From NCBI RefSeq assembly GCF_905397275.1, contig NZ_CAJPUY010000003.1:310001-374000 (forward strand): DNA of 64,000 bases. The letters run 5' to 3'. The stretch is from Cupriavidus yeoncheonensis. Lineage in GTDB: Bacteria > Pseudomonadota > Gammaproteobacteria > Burkholderiales > Burkholderiaceae. The notes under the pieces are model-generated. The model saw only the letters and a list, made by a program, of their open reading frames with translations, did not search any database and had not been told where the DNA came from. Of the stretch, positions 45,348 through 52,403 are shown one piece after another; position 1 is the first letter of the stretch, and every line of letters begins with the position of its first letter. The translations under genes and the position numbers were made by a program.

Positions 45348-45844
45348 GGCGCGCTGGCGAAGTAACGGCCGCCGCCATCGCCGGCGACATCCACGCGGAT
45401 GTCGCCCCGCACCAGTACCAGCCGCTGTGGGCCGTCGATCAGCTCGCGCCCGAAGACCAGGCGGGGCGGGCCGCCCGTGCCGGCGTTGCGGCCGCCTTCG
45501 GCGACGATCACCTGGTCCGGCGCAAGGCGCCAATGACCCGGCGCGAACACATCGGTGCGCATGGGGACCCAGCCGTTGGGGGTGGATTCGAGAAAGCGCC
45601 AGCCACTGGTATTGCCTTCCCAGGCGATCGGGCGGGCGCCGAGCTGGGCTTCTTCCTGCGCCAGCTCGAACAGGCGCGCGATACGCTGGCCGTCGTCCAG
45701 CAGGCGACCGCGCTCATTGGGCGATGCATTGACGGCCACCAGCGCAATGACGATGCCGGCGATCACCATGACCACCAGTAGTTCCAGCAGGGTGAAGCCC
45801 CGTGGCCGGCAGACGGCGGCGCGGCGGTACGGGGCAGGTTTCAT
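45344..45844 (-). CDS. gspH: Type II secretion minor pseudopilin GspH
   Basis: A 166-residue minor pseudopilin. The leader CRPRGFTLLELLVVMVIAGI gives Gly at -1 and Glu at +5. The domain that follows (LLDDGQRIARLFELAQEEAQL, GWRFLEST) matches GspH. It links the tip complex to the major pseudopilin GspG. It lies 15 bp after gspG, and its stop overlaps the gspI start. Confidence 0.92.
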   Translation of the reverse strand: MKPAPYRRAAVCRPRGFTLLELLVVMVIAGIVIALVAVNASPNERGRLLDDGQRIARLFELAQEEAQLGARPIAWEGNTSGWRFLESTPNGWVPMRTDVFAPGHWRLAPDQVIVAEGGRNAGTGGPPRLVFGRELIDGPQRLVLVRGDIRVDVAGDGGGRYFASAP

Positions 45845-45859
45845 GCTGCGGGAGCGGCG

Positions 45860-46333
45860 TTATTCCCAGTTGCCGATGTCGGCGTCATTGCCGCTGCCGC
45901 CGGCCTGGCCGTCGGCACCGAAGCTGAAGACGTCGATCTCGCCGCGCACGCCGGGGTTCAGGTACTGGTACGGATGGCCCCACGGGTCCTTGGGCAGCTT
46001 CTCCAGGTAGCCGCCGCCCTTCCAGTTGTTGGGCACGGGCTCAGTGGTCGGCTTGGCCACCAGCGCGGCCAGGCCTTGCTCGGTGGTCGGGTAGCGGCTG
46101 TTGTCGAGCCGGTAGAGCTTGAGCGCCTGCATGATCGACGAGATGTCCTGGCGTGCCGCCACGATGCGGGCTTCATCAGGACGGCTCATGATCTTGGGCA
46201 CCACCAGTGCCGCCAGCACCCCCAGGATGACGATCACCACCATGATTTCGATCAGGGTGAAGCCGCGGCTGCCGCGGGCGCGGGGCGAACGCATGGACTG
46301 GGTATTGGCGGAAAGGGGTGAGAATCTGCGCAT
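45860..46333 (-). CDS. gspG: Type II secretion major pseudopilin GspG
   Basis: A 157-residue major pseudopilin. The leader ends in RGSRG before [22 protein letters not shown]. The calcium-binding C-terminal domain has [29 protein letters not shown] and [11 protein letters not shown], the standard GspG signature. The ATG at 46333 gives a long leader of about 27 residues; an ATG at 46294 would shorten it. It heads the minus-strand gspG-to-F operon, divergent from nsrR. Confidence 0.95.
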   Translation of the reverse strand: MRRFSPLSANTQSMRSPRARGSRGFTLIEIMVVIVILGVLAALVVPKIMSRPDEARIVAARQDISSIMQALKLYRLDNSRYPTTEQGLAALVAKPTTEPVPNNWKGGGYLEKLPKDPWGHPYQYLNPGVRGEIDVFSFGADGQAGGSGNDADIGNWE

Positions 46334-46490
46334 CGTATCTGAGCCTCTTGCTGGATGGCGGGGCGGGCCGCTGGCCGCGCGCCCGGCGTTCGGCAGCCAG
46401 TATAACCGCCGCCCATGACTGTTTTTTGTGGCGTGGGATTCTCGCACGCCTTAGTCTCATCGATGTCACGGCATTTTGCAGCGCAACAAT

Positions 46491-46513
46491 AACTTGCATT
46501 TGAAATACCGTTT
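46491..46513. promoter_or_regulatory. Probable NsrR site upstream of nsrR
   Basis: The 23 bases starting AACTTGCATTT-G-AAATAC match the 11-1-11 NsrR consensus in 9 of 11 positions of the left half and about 7 of 11 of the right half. It lies 18 nt before the nsrR ATG and suggests autoregulation; it could also affect gspG, which is divergent. Confidence 0.55.
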
Positions 46514-46531
46514 ATTTAACATGTCACCACG

Positions 46532-46984
46532 ATGCAACTGACCCGCTTTTCCGACTACGCACTGCGGCTGCTGATGTACGTCGCGCGAGCCGACGGCAGC
46601 CGGCCCATCACCATTGCCGAGGTGGGGCAGCAGTTCGAGATTTCGCACCACCACCTGGTGAAGGTGGCGGCGCGCCTGTCGAAGCTGGGTTGGGTCACGG
46701 CGACGCGCGGTCGCCACGGCGGACTGGAACTGGGGCCACAGGCCCAGCAGCTGACCGTCGGCACAATCCTGCGCGAGCTCGAAGGCCACAAGCCGGTCAT
46801 TGACTGTGACAACCCGCCGTGTGCGCTGAATGGCAACTGCCGGCTGCGCCGGGCGCTGGACGATGCGGAGCAGGCGTTCTATGGCGCGCTCGACACCGTC
46901 ACCCTGGCGGATGTCACCGGCAACCAGACCGCCGAGTCGATCATCCGGCTGCATCGCGATTTCATGAGCCGGCGTACGGCCTGA
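46532..46984 (+). CDS. nsrR: Nitric oxide-sensing Rrf2-family repressor NsrR
   Basis: A 150-residue Rrf2-family regulator. The winged helix includes MQLTRFSDYALRLLMYVA and ISHHHLVKVAARLSKLGWV. The iron-sulfur ligands are the three cysteines in CDNPPCALNGNC. The SHHHLVKV recognition helix is diagnostic for NsrR over IscR. Nitric oxide damages the cluster and releases repression. hmp follows directly in the same direction, the typical target. A hairpin follows its stop. Confidence 0.94.
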   Translation: MQLTRFSDYALRLLMYVARADGSRPITIAEVGQQFEISHHHLVKVAARLSKLGWVTATRGRHGGLELGPQAQQLTVGTILRELEGHKPVIDCDNPPCALNGNCRLRRALDDAEQAFYGALDTVTLADVTGNQTAESIIRLHRDFMSRRTA

Positions 46985-46986
46985 AC

Positions 46987-47004
46987 GACAGCTCCTGAGC
47001 TGTC
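46987..47004 (+). terminator. Weak hairpin after nsrR
   Basis: GACAGCT and AGCTGTC form a 7-bp stem with a CCTG loop directly after the nsrR stop. No T-run follows, so it may only attenuate read-through into hmp. Confidence 0.35.
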
Positions 47005-47045
47005 CGTCCAGACGCCCCGTGCGCCGGCTTTGTTGTGAGTGAAAA

Positions 47046-47064
47046 CATGCATTCTGTTTGCATG
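47046..47064. promoter_or_regulatory. Probable NsrR operator at hmp
   Basis: CATGCA (47046-47051) and TGCATG (47059-47064) form an inverted repeat around 7 nt. AACATGCATTC matches the NsrR half-site AAGATGCATTT in 9 of 11 positions. It ends 22 nt before the hmp ATG. Confidence 0.65.
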
Positions 47065-47086
47065 AATTAAAACGGAGCCTTACCTG

Positions 47087-48307
47087 ATGTTGTCTGCTGC
47101 TTCCCGCCCCTACATTGATGCCAGCGTACCGGTGTTGCGCGAACATGGCCTCGCCATCACCACTCATTTCTACCGCGAGATGTTCGCGGACCGGCCCGAA
47201 TTGACCCAGCTCTTCAATATGGGCAACCAGGCCAATGGTTCGCAGCAGCAGTCGCTCGCGTCCGCGGTGTTCGCGTACGCCGCCAATATCGATAACGCCA
47301 GCGCGCTCGCGCCGGTGGTCGATCGCATCGTGCACAAGCACGCGGCCGTGGGCCTGACGCCCTCGCACTATCCAATTGTCGGGAAGCACCTGCTGGGCGC
47401 CATTTCGGCCGTGCTGGGCGAGGCCGCCACGCCTGACCTGATCGCTGCCTGGGACGAAGCCTACTGGCTGCTGGCCGGCGAACTGATCGCCGCCGAAGCG
47501 CGCCTGTACCAGAGCACGGGCCTGGCCGCGGGCGAGCGCATCGCGGTGCGCGTCGAGCAACGTGAAGTGCAGAGCGACAGCGTGGTCGCGCTGACCCTCT
47601 CGGCCGTCGACGGCCAGCCGCTGCGCGATTTCCGCCCGGGCCAGTACATCAGCGTCGAAGTCAGGCTCGCGGACGGCAACCGCCAGCAGCGCCAGTACTC
47701 GCTGTCCGCCGAGCGCGGTCTGCCGACGTGGCGGATTTCGGTCAAGCGCGAGGACGGCGACCATGCCACGCCGGCGGGAGCCGTTTCCAACTGGCTGCAC
47801 GCCAACGCCCAGCCCGGCACCGAGCTGGCCGTGAGCGCGCCGTTCGGTGATTTCGCGCCGCGCCTGGACGGCCACCGCCCGCTGGTGCTGCTGTCGGCCG
47901 GCATCGGCATCACGCCGATGCTGTCGGTGCTGCGCACGCTGGCCCTGCAGGGTTCCAGGCGGGAGATCCTGTTCGCCCATGCCGCGCGCGACGGCCGCCA
48001 CCACGCGCACCGCGCCGACGTGGCCTGGGCCAGGGAGCGCCTGCCGCAACTGCGTACCCATGTCAGCTATGAACAGCCGCAAGCCGCCGACGTGGCCGGC
48101 CGCGACTACGACCATGCAGGCACCATGCCGCTTGCAGCGCTGCTCGGCTCGACCGAGAACAGCCTGTTCATCGATGGCGACTTCCACCTGTGCGGTCCGC
48201 TCGGCTTCATGCAGGCGCAGCGGCACGCGCTGATCAGCGCCGGCGTCCCGGTCGGGCATATCCACCGCGAAGTGTTCGGCCCTGATCTGCTGGACGACCT
48301 GCTGTAA
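47087..48307 (+). CDS. hmp: Flavohemoglobin nitric oxide dioxygenase
   Basis: A 406-residue cytoplasmic enzyme that oxidises nitric oxide to nitrate with NAD(P)H and O2. The globin domain (about 1-140) contains THFYREMFADRPEL and the proximal His in VDRIVHKHAAVGL. The FAD domain has RQYSLSAE and the NAD(P) domain LLSAGIGITPMLS, ending with DFHLCGPLGFM and REVFGPDLL. It follows nsrR and has an NsrR-like site in its leader, so it is probably induced by nitric oxide. Confidence 0.96.
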   Translation: MLSAASRPYIDASVPVLREHGLAITTHFYREMFADRPELTQLFNMGNQANGSQQQSLASAVFAYAANIDNASALAPVVDRIVHKHAAVGLTPSHYPIVGKHLLGAISAVLGEAATPDLIAAWDEAYWLLAGELIAAEARLYQSTGLAAGERIAVRVEQREVQSDSVVALTLSAVDGQPLRDFRPGQYISVEVRLADGNRQQRQYSLSAERGLPTWRISVKREDGDHATPAGAVSNWLHANAQPGTELAVSAPFGDFAPRLDGHRPLVLLSAGIGITPMLSVLRTLALQGSRREILFAHAARDGRHHAHRADVAWARERLPQLRTHVSYEQPQAADVAGRDYDHAGTMPLAALLGSTENSLFIDGDFHLCGPLGFMQAQRHALISAGVPVGHIHREVFGPDLLDDLL

Positions 48308-48377
48308 GCCGTCACAGACACGGTCATGGGGCTCTGGTACGCTTGACGCGTTCCTGTTCGAGCGTACCGTCCATTCC

Positions 48378-49076
48378 GTGCAACTCTCCCTCCGGCCCGT
48401 TTTCCGTCCCGATGCCGCGGCCTGGCTGCCGCGCGCAGCGAGCCTGGTTCTGTTCGTCGCGCTGTGCGCGCTGGCGACACGCTGGGTGCTGACCTTCAGC
48501 GCGATGCGGACCATCCCCGTACCGCAAGCCGCCCGCGTGGCGCAGACCGAAGCACTGGAGACCGGCGCCGTGGCCACGCTGTTCGGCGGCTCCGCCCAGG
48601 GTGGCGTGCGTGACGTGCAGCTGGTCGGGGTCGTGGCGGATGTGGCTGACGGCGCGGGCGCCGCGATCGTGTCGCTCGACGGCGGCCCGCCCAGGGCGGT
48701 GCGGGCCGGCACGGCACTGTCGCAGCAGATTCGCCTGGTAGAGATCCACGGCCGCTCCGTGGTGATCGAGCGCAATGGCGTGCGCCAGGAGATCGCACTG
48801 CCGGTGCAAGCCGGCGCTTCGCGCTCAGGTCCGGCACCGATGGCTACGCCGCCTTCAGGAGCGGCCGCTCCGCTGGCCACGCCGATGACGCCGCCCGCGC
48901 CCGCGGTGAGCCAGGCGCCCACGCAGTCGCCACAGTCGGTACCGCCATCGCCGCCGGCCAATATGCAGCAGCAACCCCCGGCACAGCCGCAGTCGCAGAA
49001 CCTCGACCCGCAACAGCTCCAGCCCGCCATGGCGCCACACACGCCCATGGCCGAGCCGCTCGTGCCCAAGAACTGA
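48378..49076 (+). CDS. gspC: Type II secretion protein GspC
   Basis: A 232-residue inner-membrane protein. An N-terminal helix (ASLVLFVALCALATRWVL) is followed by the periplasmic homology region with VQLVGVVADVADGAGAAIVS and RAVRAGTALSQQIRLVEIHGR, which contacts GspD. The C-terminal third is Pro/Ala/Gln-rich and lacks a PDZ domain or coiled coil. It uses a GTG start at 48378. It is on the opposite strand to the other gsp genes and separated from them by nsrR-hmp. Confidence 0.9.
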   Translation: MQLSLRPVFRPDAAAWLPRAASLVLFVALCALATRWVLTFSAMRTIPVPQAARVAQTEALETGAVATLFGGSAQGGVRDVQLVGVVADVADGAGAAIVSLDGGPPRAVRAGTALSQQIRLVEIHGRSVVIERNGVRQEIALPVQAGASRSGPAPMATPPSGAAAPLATPMTPPAPAVSQAPTQSPQSVPPSPPANMQQQPPAQPQSQNLDPQQLQPAMAPHTPMAEPLVPKN

Positions 49077-49244
49077 GCCCGGCCGCACTGGCCGCCGGGG
49101 CCGGCCATTGTTCGCGATCGATTGCGATCGCTTACGCCGGGAGCCCTTTCTGTGAGGCGCGTAACATCGTATTAAAAGCGCCAACTTCCCTGCATCGTCC
49201 GCGTTCTAATCCGTACATGCCCACGTGATGAAAAGGAGCAAGAC

Positions 49245-49814
49245 ATGCAAGGCAAATCCCAGTCGCAGATCCTCAAGCACTTCCTGGCCGCTTCCGCCGC
49301 GTTCCTCGTCGCCGGTGGCGCTTTTGCCCAAACCGCTGCCACGGCGCCGGCACCAGCACCGGGCCAGGGCGGTGCCATGCACCACCACATGGAGCACGGC
49401 GGTGGCATGTGGATGAAGTCGGTCGACACCGATGGCGACGGCATGATTTCCAAGGCCGAAGCCGACGCGCTGTTCAACCGCATCGACACCAACCACGACG
49501 GCAAGCTCGACAAGAACGAGATGGCGGCCTACCGCAAGACCATGATGGAACAACGTCGCGCCGAGATGCAGAAGGAGTTCGAGGCGAAGTTCAAGGCCGC
49601 GGACAAGAACGGTGACGGCGCGCTGACCAAGGACGAAGTCAAGGCAGGCATGCCGCGCCTGGCGCAGCGTTTCGATCAGCTCGACGCCAACCATGACGGC
49701 AAGCTGACCCTCGACGAAATCAAGGCCGGCATGCAGAAGATGCACGAGGAGCGCATGCAGCGCATGCCGCGCGGACCGGCAGCGCCGTCGGCGCCTTCCA
49801 GCAGCGGCGGCTGA
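49245..49814 (+). CDS. Periplasmic EF-hand calcium-binding protein
   Basis: A 189-residue exported protein with signal ending near AFAQ (29). Four EF-hand loops are visible: DTDGDGMISKAE, DTNHDGKLDKNE, DKNGDGALTKDE and DANHDGKLTLDE, each with Asp at 1, 3 and 5 and Glu at 12. A His/Met-rich stretch (HHHMEHGGGMWM) precedes them and may bind copper or other metals. It is common in Burkholderiales but of unknown role; calcium buffering or sensing is likely. A terminator follows. Confidence 0.85.
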   Translation: MQGKSQSQILKHFLAASAAFLVAGGAFAQTAATAPAPAPGQGGAMHHHMEHGGGMWMKSVDTDGDGMISKAEADALFNRIDTNHDGKLDKNEMAAYRKTMMEQRRAEMQKEFEAKFKAADKNGDGALTKDEVKAGMPRLAQRFDQLDANHDGKLTLDEIKAGMQKMHEERMQRMPRGPAAPSAPSSSGG

Positions 49815-49856
49815 CCCGGCTGAGCGCGCTCCGTCCCGGGGCGTCGCCAGATGAGG

Positions 49857-49888
49857 ACGCGCGACCTTTACGGGTCGCGCGTTTTTGC
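49857..49888 (+). terminator. Rho-independent terminator of the EF-hand gene
   Basis: ACGCGCGACC and GGTCGCGCGT form a perfect 10-bp stem around TTTACG, followed by a run of T residues (TTTTTGC, then seven more T). Confidence 0.9.
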
Positions 49889-50201
49889 TTTTTTTGGGGC
49901 CACGCCAGTGCCAAATGCTGGCAAGCGTGCCGGAAAGCGGTCGAACGACCGTAGAATGCGCGCTGCCTGTGCAACTGGCTTGGCACCATCCTTGCCTTTC
50001 CTAGCCGGCTTTGCCGCTGCAAGCCGGTTCGTGCGCCAGCCGGCTGCGCCAATCCGGAATCTGGGCCCGACTATTTGCCGCAAGAGTGATGGATACGGCC
50101 GCAAATCGGATGAGGCGCCACAAAAAATTGCGTACTTGTGCACAACTTGCTAAATTTGCGCATAAAAATTGCCAATAAACATATTGCGGAGCAACGAAAT
50201 C
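49889..50201. promoter_or_regulatory. Promoter region of the Lrp-family gene
   Basis: This 313-bp stretch has no supported gene. The last 90 bases are markedly AT-rich and include a perfect TTGTGCACAA palindrome (50136-50145) and two related A/T stretches with TTGC (near 50150-50175), likely binding sites for the regulator itself. GGAGC near 50188 is its ribosome site. Confidence 0.5.
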
Positions 50202-50693
50202 GTGAGCAAGGTGGAGTTGGACAAGATCGACCGGAAGATCCTTGAGGTGCTGCAGACCAACGGCCGGTTGACCAACCTGGAGGTTGCCGAGCGTGTGAAC
50301 CTCTCCCCGAGTCCTTGCCTGCGGCGCATCCGCCGGCTGGAGGAGATCGGCGTGATTCGCCAGTATGCGGCGCTGCTGGAGCCCGGCAAGATCGGCCTGG
50401 GCCTGCTGGCCTACATCAACGTCCGGCTCGAAAAGCATGGTGGCGCGCCCAAGGGCAAGGCACCGCTGGACCTGTTCCGCGCTTCCATCTCCACGTGGCC
50501 GGAGGTGGCGGCCTGCCATGCCATGACCGGCGAAATGGACCTGCTGCTCAAGGTCTATGTGGAAGACATGGAGCACTTCGCGCGCTTCATGCAGGAACAG
50601 TTGCTCGCCCACCCGTCCGTCATCGACGTCCGCTCCAGCTTTGCGCTGGAAAGCATCAAGGACACCACGGCGCTGCCGGTTGCCGGCGGCTGA
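50202..50693 (+). CDS. Lrp/AsnC-family transcriptional regulator
   Basis: A 163-residue regulator. The N-terminal HTH is KVELDKIDRKILEVLQTNGRL then NLEVAERVNLSPSPCLRRIRRLEE; the C-terminal RAM (ligand) domain includes AYINVRLEK and GEMDLLLKVYVEDM. The GTG at 50202 is chosen because it follows GGAGC and gives the usual N-terminus; a TTG at 50169 would add 11 odd residues. It probably senses an amino acid. The divergent/convergent neighbours give no clear target. Confidence 0.9.
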   Translation: MSKVELDKIDRKILEVLQTNGRLTNLEVAERVNLSPSPCLRRIRRLEEIGVIRQYAALLEPGKIGLGLLAYINVRLEKHGGAPKGKAPLDLFRASISTWPEVAACHAMTGEMDLLLKVYVEDMEHFARFMQEQLLAHPSVIDVRSSFALESIKDTTALPVAGG

Positions 50694-50712
50694 GCTGCCG
50701 CGCAATACAAAA

Positions 50713-50737
50713 ACGGCGCATCGTCACGATGCGCCGT
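50713..50737 (-). terminator. Terminator of the GNAT gene
   Basis: A perfect 11-bp stem ACGGCGCATCG / CGATGCGCCGT with loop TCA; on the minus strand it is followed by TTTTTGTATTG. It may also stop the plus-strand Lrp transcript. Confidence 0.85.
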
Positions 50738-50778
50738 CTGGCGTGTGGTCCGGGCCTGGCCGGAGCGCGGCAAGCGTA

Positions 50779-51477
50779 TCAGGCGGTGCCCTTCTGCGGC
50801 ACCATCGAGCGCCAGAAGCGCAGCCCGAAACGGCGCGCGTCGCGCAGGTTGCGGCGCACCAGGTAGTCGAGGTCGGCGACTTGCTCGTCCAGGGCCTCGG
50901 TCAGGCGGCTCATGGTGTCCGCCGGCGGCAGTTCCAGGTAGGCGTCGGCTTCGCCGTACGCGTACTGCACCTTCATGCCGGCCTTCTTGGCGATATGCAT
51001 CATGGCCGAGTTGCGCGACAGGCAGTGCATATACAGCGTGCGCACGCTGGTGTTCCGTCCGTGGATGGCGGCGCGCTCGAACAGCGCACTGCCGATGCCG
51101 CGACCGCGCGCACTCTTCGACACCGATACGCCGAATTCCGCCACGCGGCCCTGCGCGTTGTCGCGCAGGTTGGCGAAGTGGCCCACGCCGACCAGTTCGA
51201 GCTTCTCGTCATATACGCCGAACACGGAGTCGTGGTCGAAGTCGATGCTGTCGACGTACGCTTCAATCACATGATTGCCAACCGACTGGCCAAAACGGAG
51301 CAGGCGATCCTCCTCGCCCAGGGCGAGGAAATGCTTCTGCAGACGCGACCGGTGATGGGCCGCCAGCTCGCGCACCAGAACGGTGGCGCGCTGGGCGGCC
51401 TGTGCGGCTTCGGCTGCCTTGCGCAGATCTTCGTCGGTAACGGCGCCGACGGCCTTGCTCAGTTCGAGCGGATTCAC
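50779..51477 (-). CDS. GNAT family N-acetyltransferase
   Basis: A 232-residue acetyltransferase. The acetyl-CoA loop is VSKSARGRGIGSALFERA and the preceding strand RVAEFGVSV; SAMMHIAKKAGMKVQ belongs to the C-terminal half. An N-terminal about 70-residue helical extension (DLRKAAEAAQAAQRATVLVREL) and a C-terminal about 45-residue tail are longer than in a minimal GNAT protein. The GTG at 51477 has GGAAGGA 7 nt upstream and is preferred over ATG 51498, which would overlap that site. The substrate is unknown. Confidence 0.82.
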   Translation of the reverse strand: MNPLELSKAVGAVTDEDLRKAAEAAQAAQRATVLVRELAAHHRSRLQKHFLALGEEDRLLRFGQSVGNHVIEAYVDSIDFDHDSVFGVYDEKLELVGVGHFANLRDNAQGRVAEFGVSVSKSARGRGIGSALFERAAIHGRNTSVRTLYMHCLSRNSAMMHIAKKAGMKVQYAYGEADAYLELPPADTMSRLTEALDEQVADLDYLVRRNLRDARRFGLRFWRSMVPQKGTA

Positions 51478-51821
51478 GATGTTTCCTTCCCGGTGCAATC
51501 AGCGATAAAAATAGCACTGTCGCGGTGTTTGGCCAGGCACTTTTTGCTTTAAAACACGCCAGATTGGGGCAAACACTATCTTGCTGCGACGTGGAAAGTA
51601 TTGTAGCGGAAGTGTCAGTTCGACGTAAGCTTCCTGCGGCGCAGCAGCTCTGCATGGGCCGCTTTATCAAAAAAACATGAGTAAAATCAAAAACTTGAGA
51701 AAATGTGATGAATTGTTGCAACCGCTCGTCTGTGGATTTGGTGCAACGCCGCATTTCCTCGCGCCTCGGCGCGGCCGCCGAAGCGGGTACGCCTGATATT
51801 CCGGACTGAACCACCGTGCCG
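51478..51821. other. Divergent promoter region with an AT-rich island
   Basis: This 344-bp gap separates the GNAT gene from kefF. An AT-rich patch (51660-51725), with runs such as TATCAAAAAAACATG and AAAATCAAAAACTTG, stands out from the GC-rich surroundings. A possible 39-codon frame runs from ATG 51677 to 51796 but has no ribosome site or recognisable product. Promoters for both flanking genes should lie here. Confidence 0.5.
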
Positions 51822-52403
51822 ATGACCGAATCCCCCATCGTTGTGATCTATGCGCATCCCACGCCCAGCCGTTCGCGTGTCAACCGGCCGCTGGCGGAGG
51901 CACTTGCGTCGCTGCAGAACGTCGCCGTCCATGACCTCTATCGCCGCTATGTCGACTACGACATCGACGTTGTCGCCGAACAGCGCGCGCTGGCCGCTGC
52001 GGACACGGTCGTCCTGCAATACCCGGTGCACTGGTACAGCGTGCCCGCGCTGCTCAAGCTCTGGCTGGACGAGGTGCTCGAATATGGCTGGGCCTACGGG
52101 CCCGGTGGCACGGCGCTGCGCGGCAAGTCCGTGCTGGCGGTGGCGAGTACCGGCGGTACCTTTGATTCCTATGGGCCGGAAGGTAACCATGGCCACCCGA
52201 TCGAGGCCTTCCTGCTGCCGCTGGAGCAGACTGCGCGGCTGTGCGGCATGGACTGGCTGCCGCCGCTGGTGCTGCACGATGCCGACAACACCGACGCACA
52301 CGTCCTGGCCGGGCACATTGCCCATGTTTGCCGGCGTATTGGCGGCCACGAAGGCGCCCACGAAGGCGGCCCGGCAGCGGCAGGCGCGGAGGTGCGCGCA
52401 TGA
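51822..52403 (+). CDS. kefF: NAD(P)H quinone reductase, KefF-like ancillary protein
   Basis: A 193-residue flavodoxin-fold protein. The FMN site begins IVVIYAHPTPSRSRVNRPL, and VLQYPVHWYSVPALLKLWLDEV and ASTGGTFDSYGPEGNHG are typical of the KefF/MdaB/NQO group. The ATG overlap with kefC (stop and start share ATGA at 52400-52403) indicates coupled translation with its partner. KefF proteins activate KefC and reduce quinones or electrophiles. A GTG at 51816 is a possible alternative start. Confidence 0.9.
   Translation: MTESPIVVIYAHPTPSRSRVNRPLAEALASLQNVAVHDLYRRYVDYDIDVVAEQRALAAADTVVLQYPVHWYSVPALLKLWLDEVLEYGWAYGPGGTALRGKSVLAVASTGGTFDSYGPEGNHGHPIEAFLLPLEQTARLCGMDWLPPLVLHDADNTDAHVLAGHIAHVCRRIGGHEGAHEGGPAAAGAEVRA

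Noticed and set aside
51731..51739. DnaA-box-like TGTGGATTT near kefF
   Set aside because: Only 7 of 9 positions match and it is isolated.
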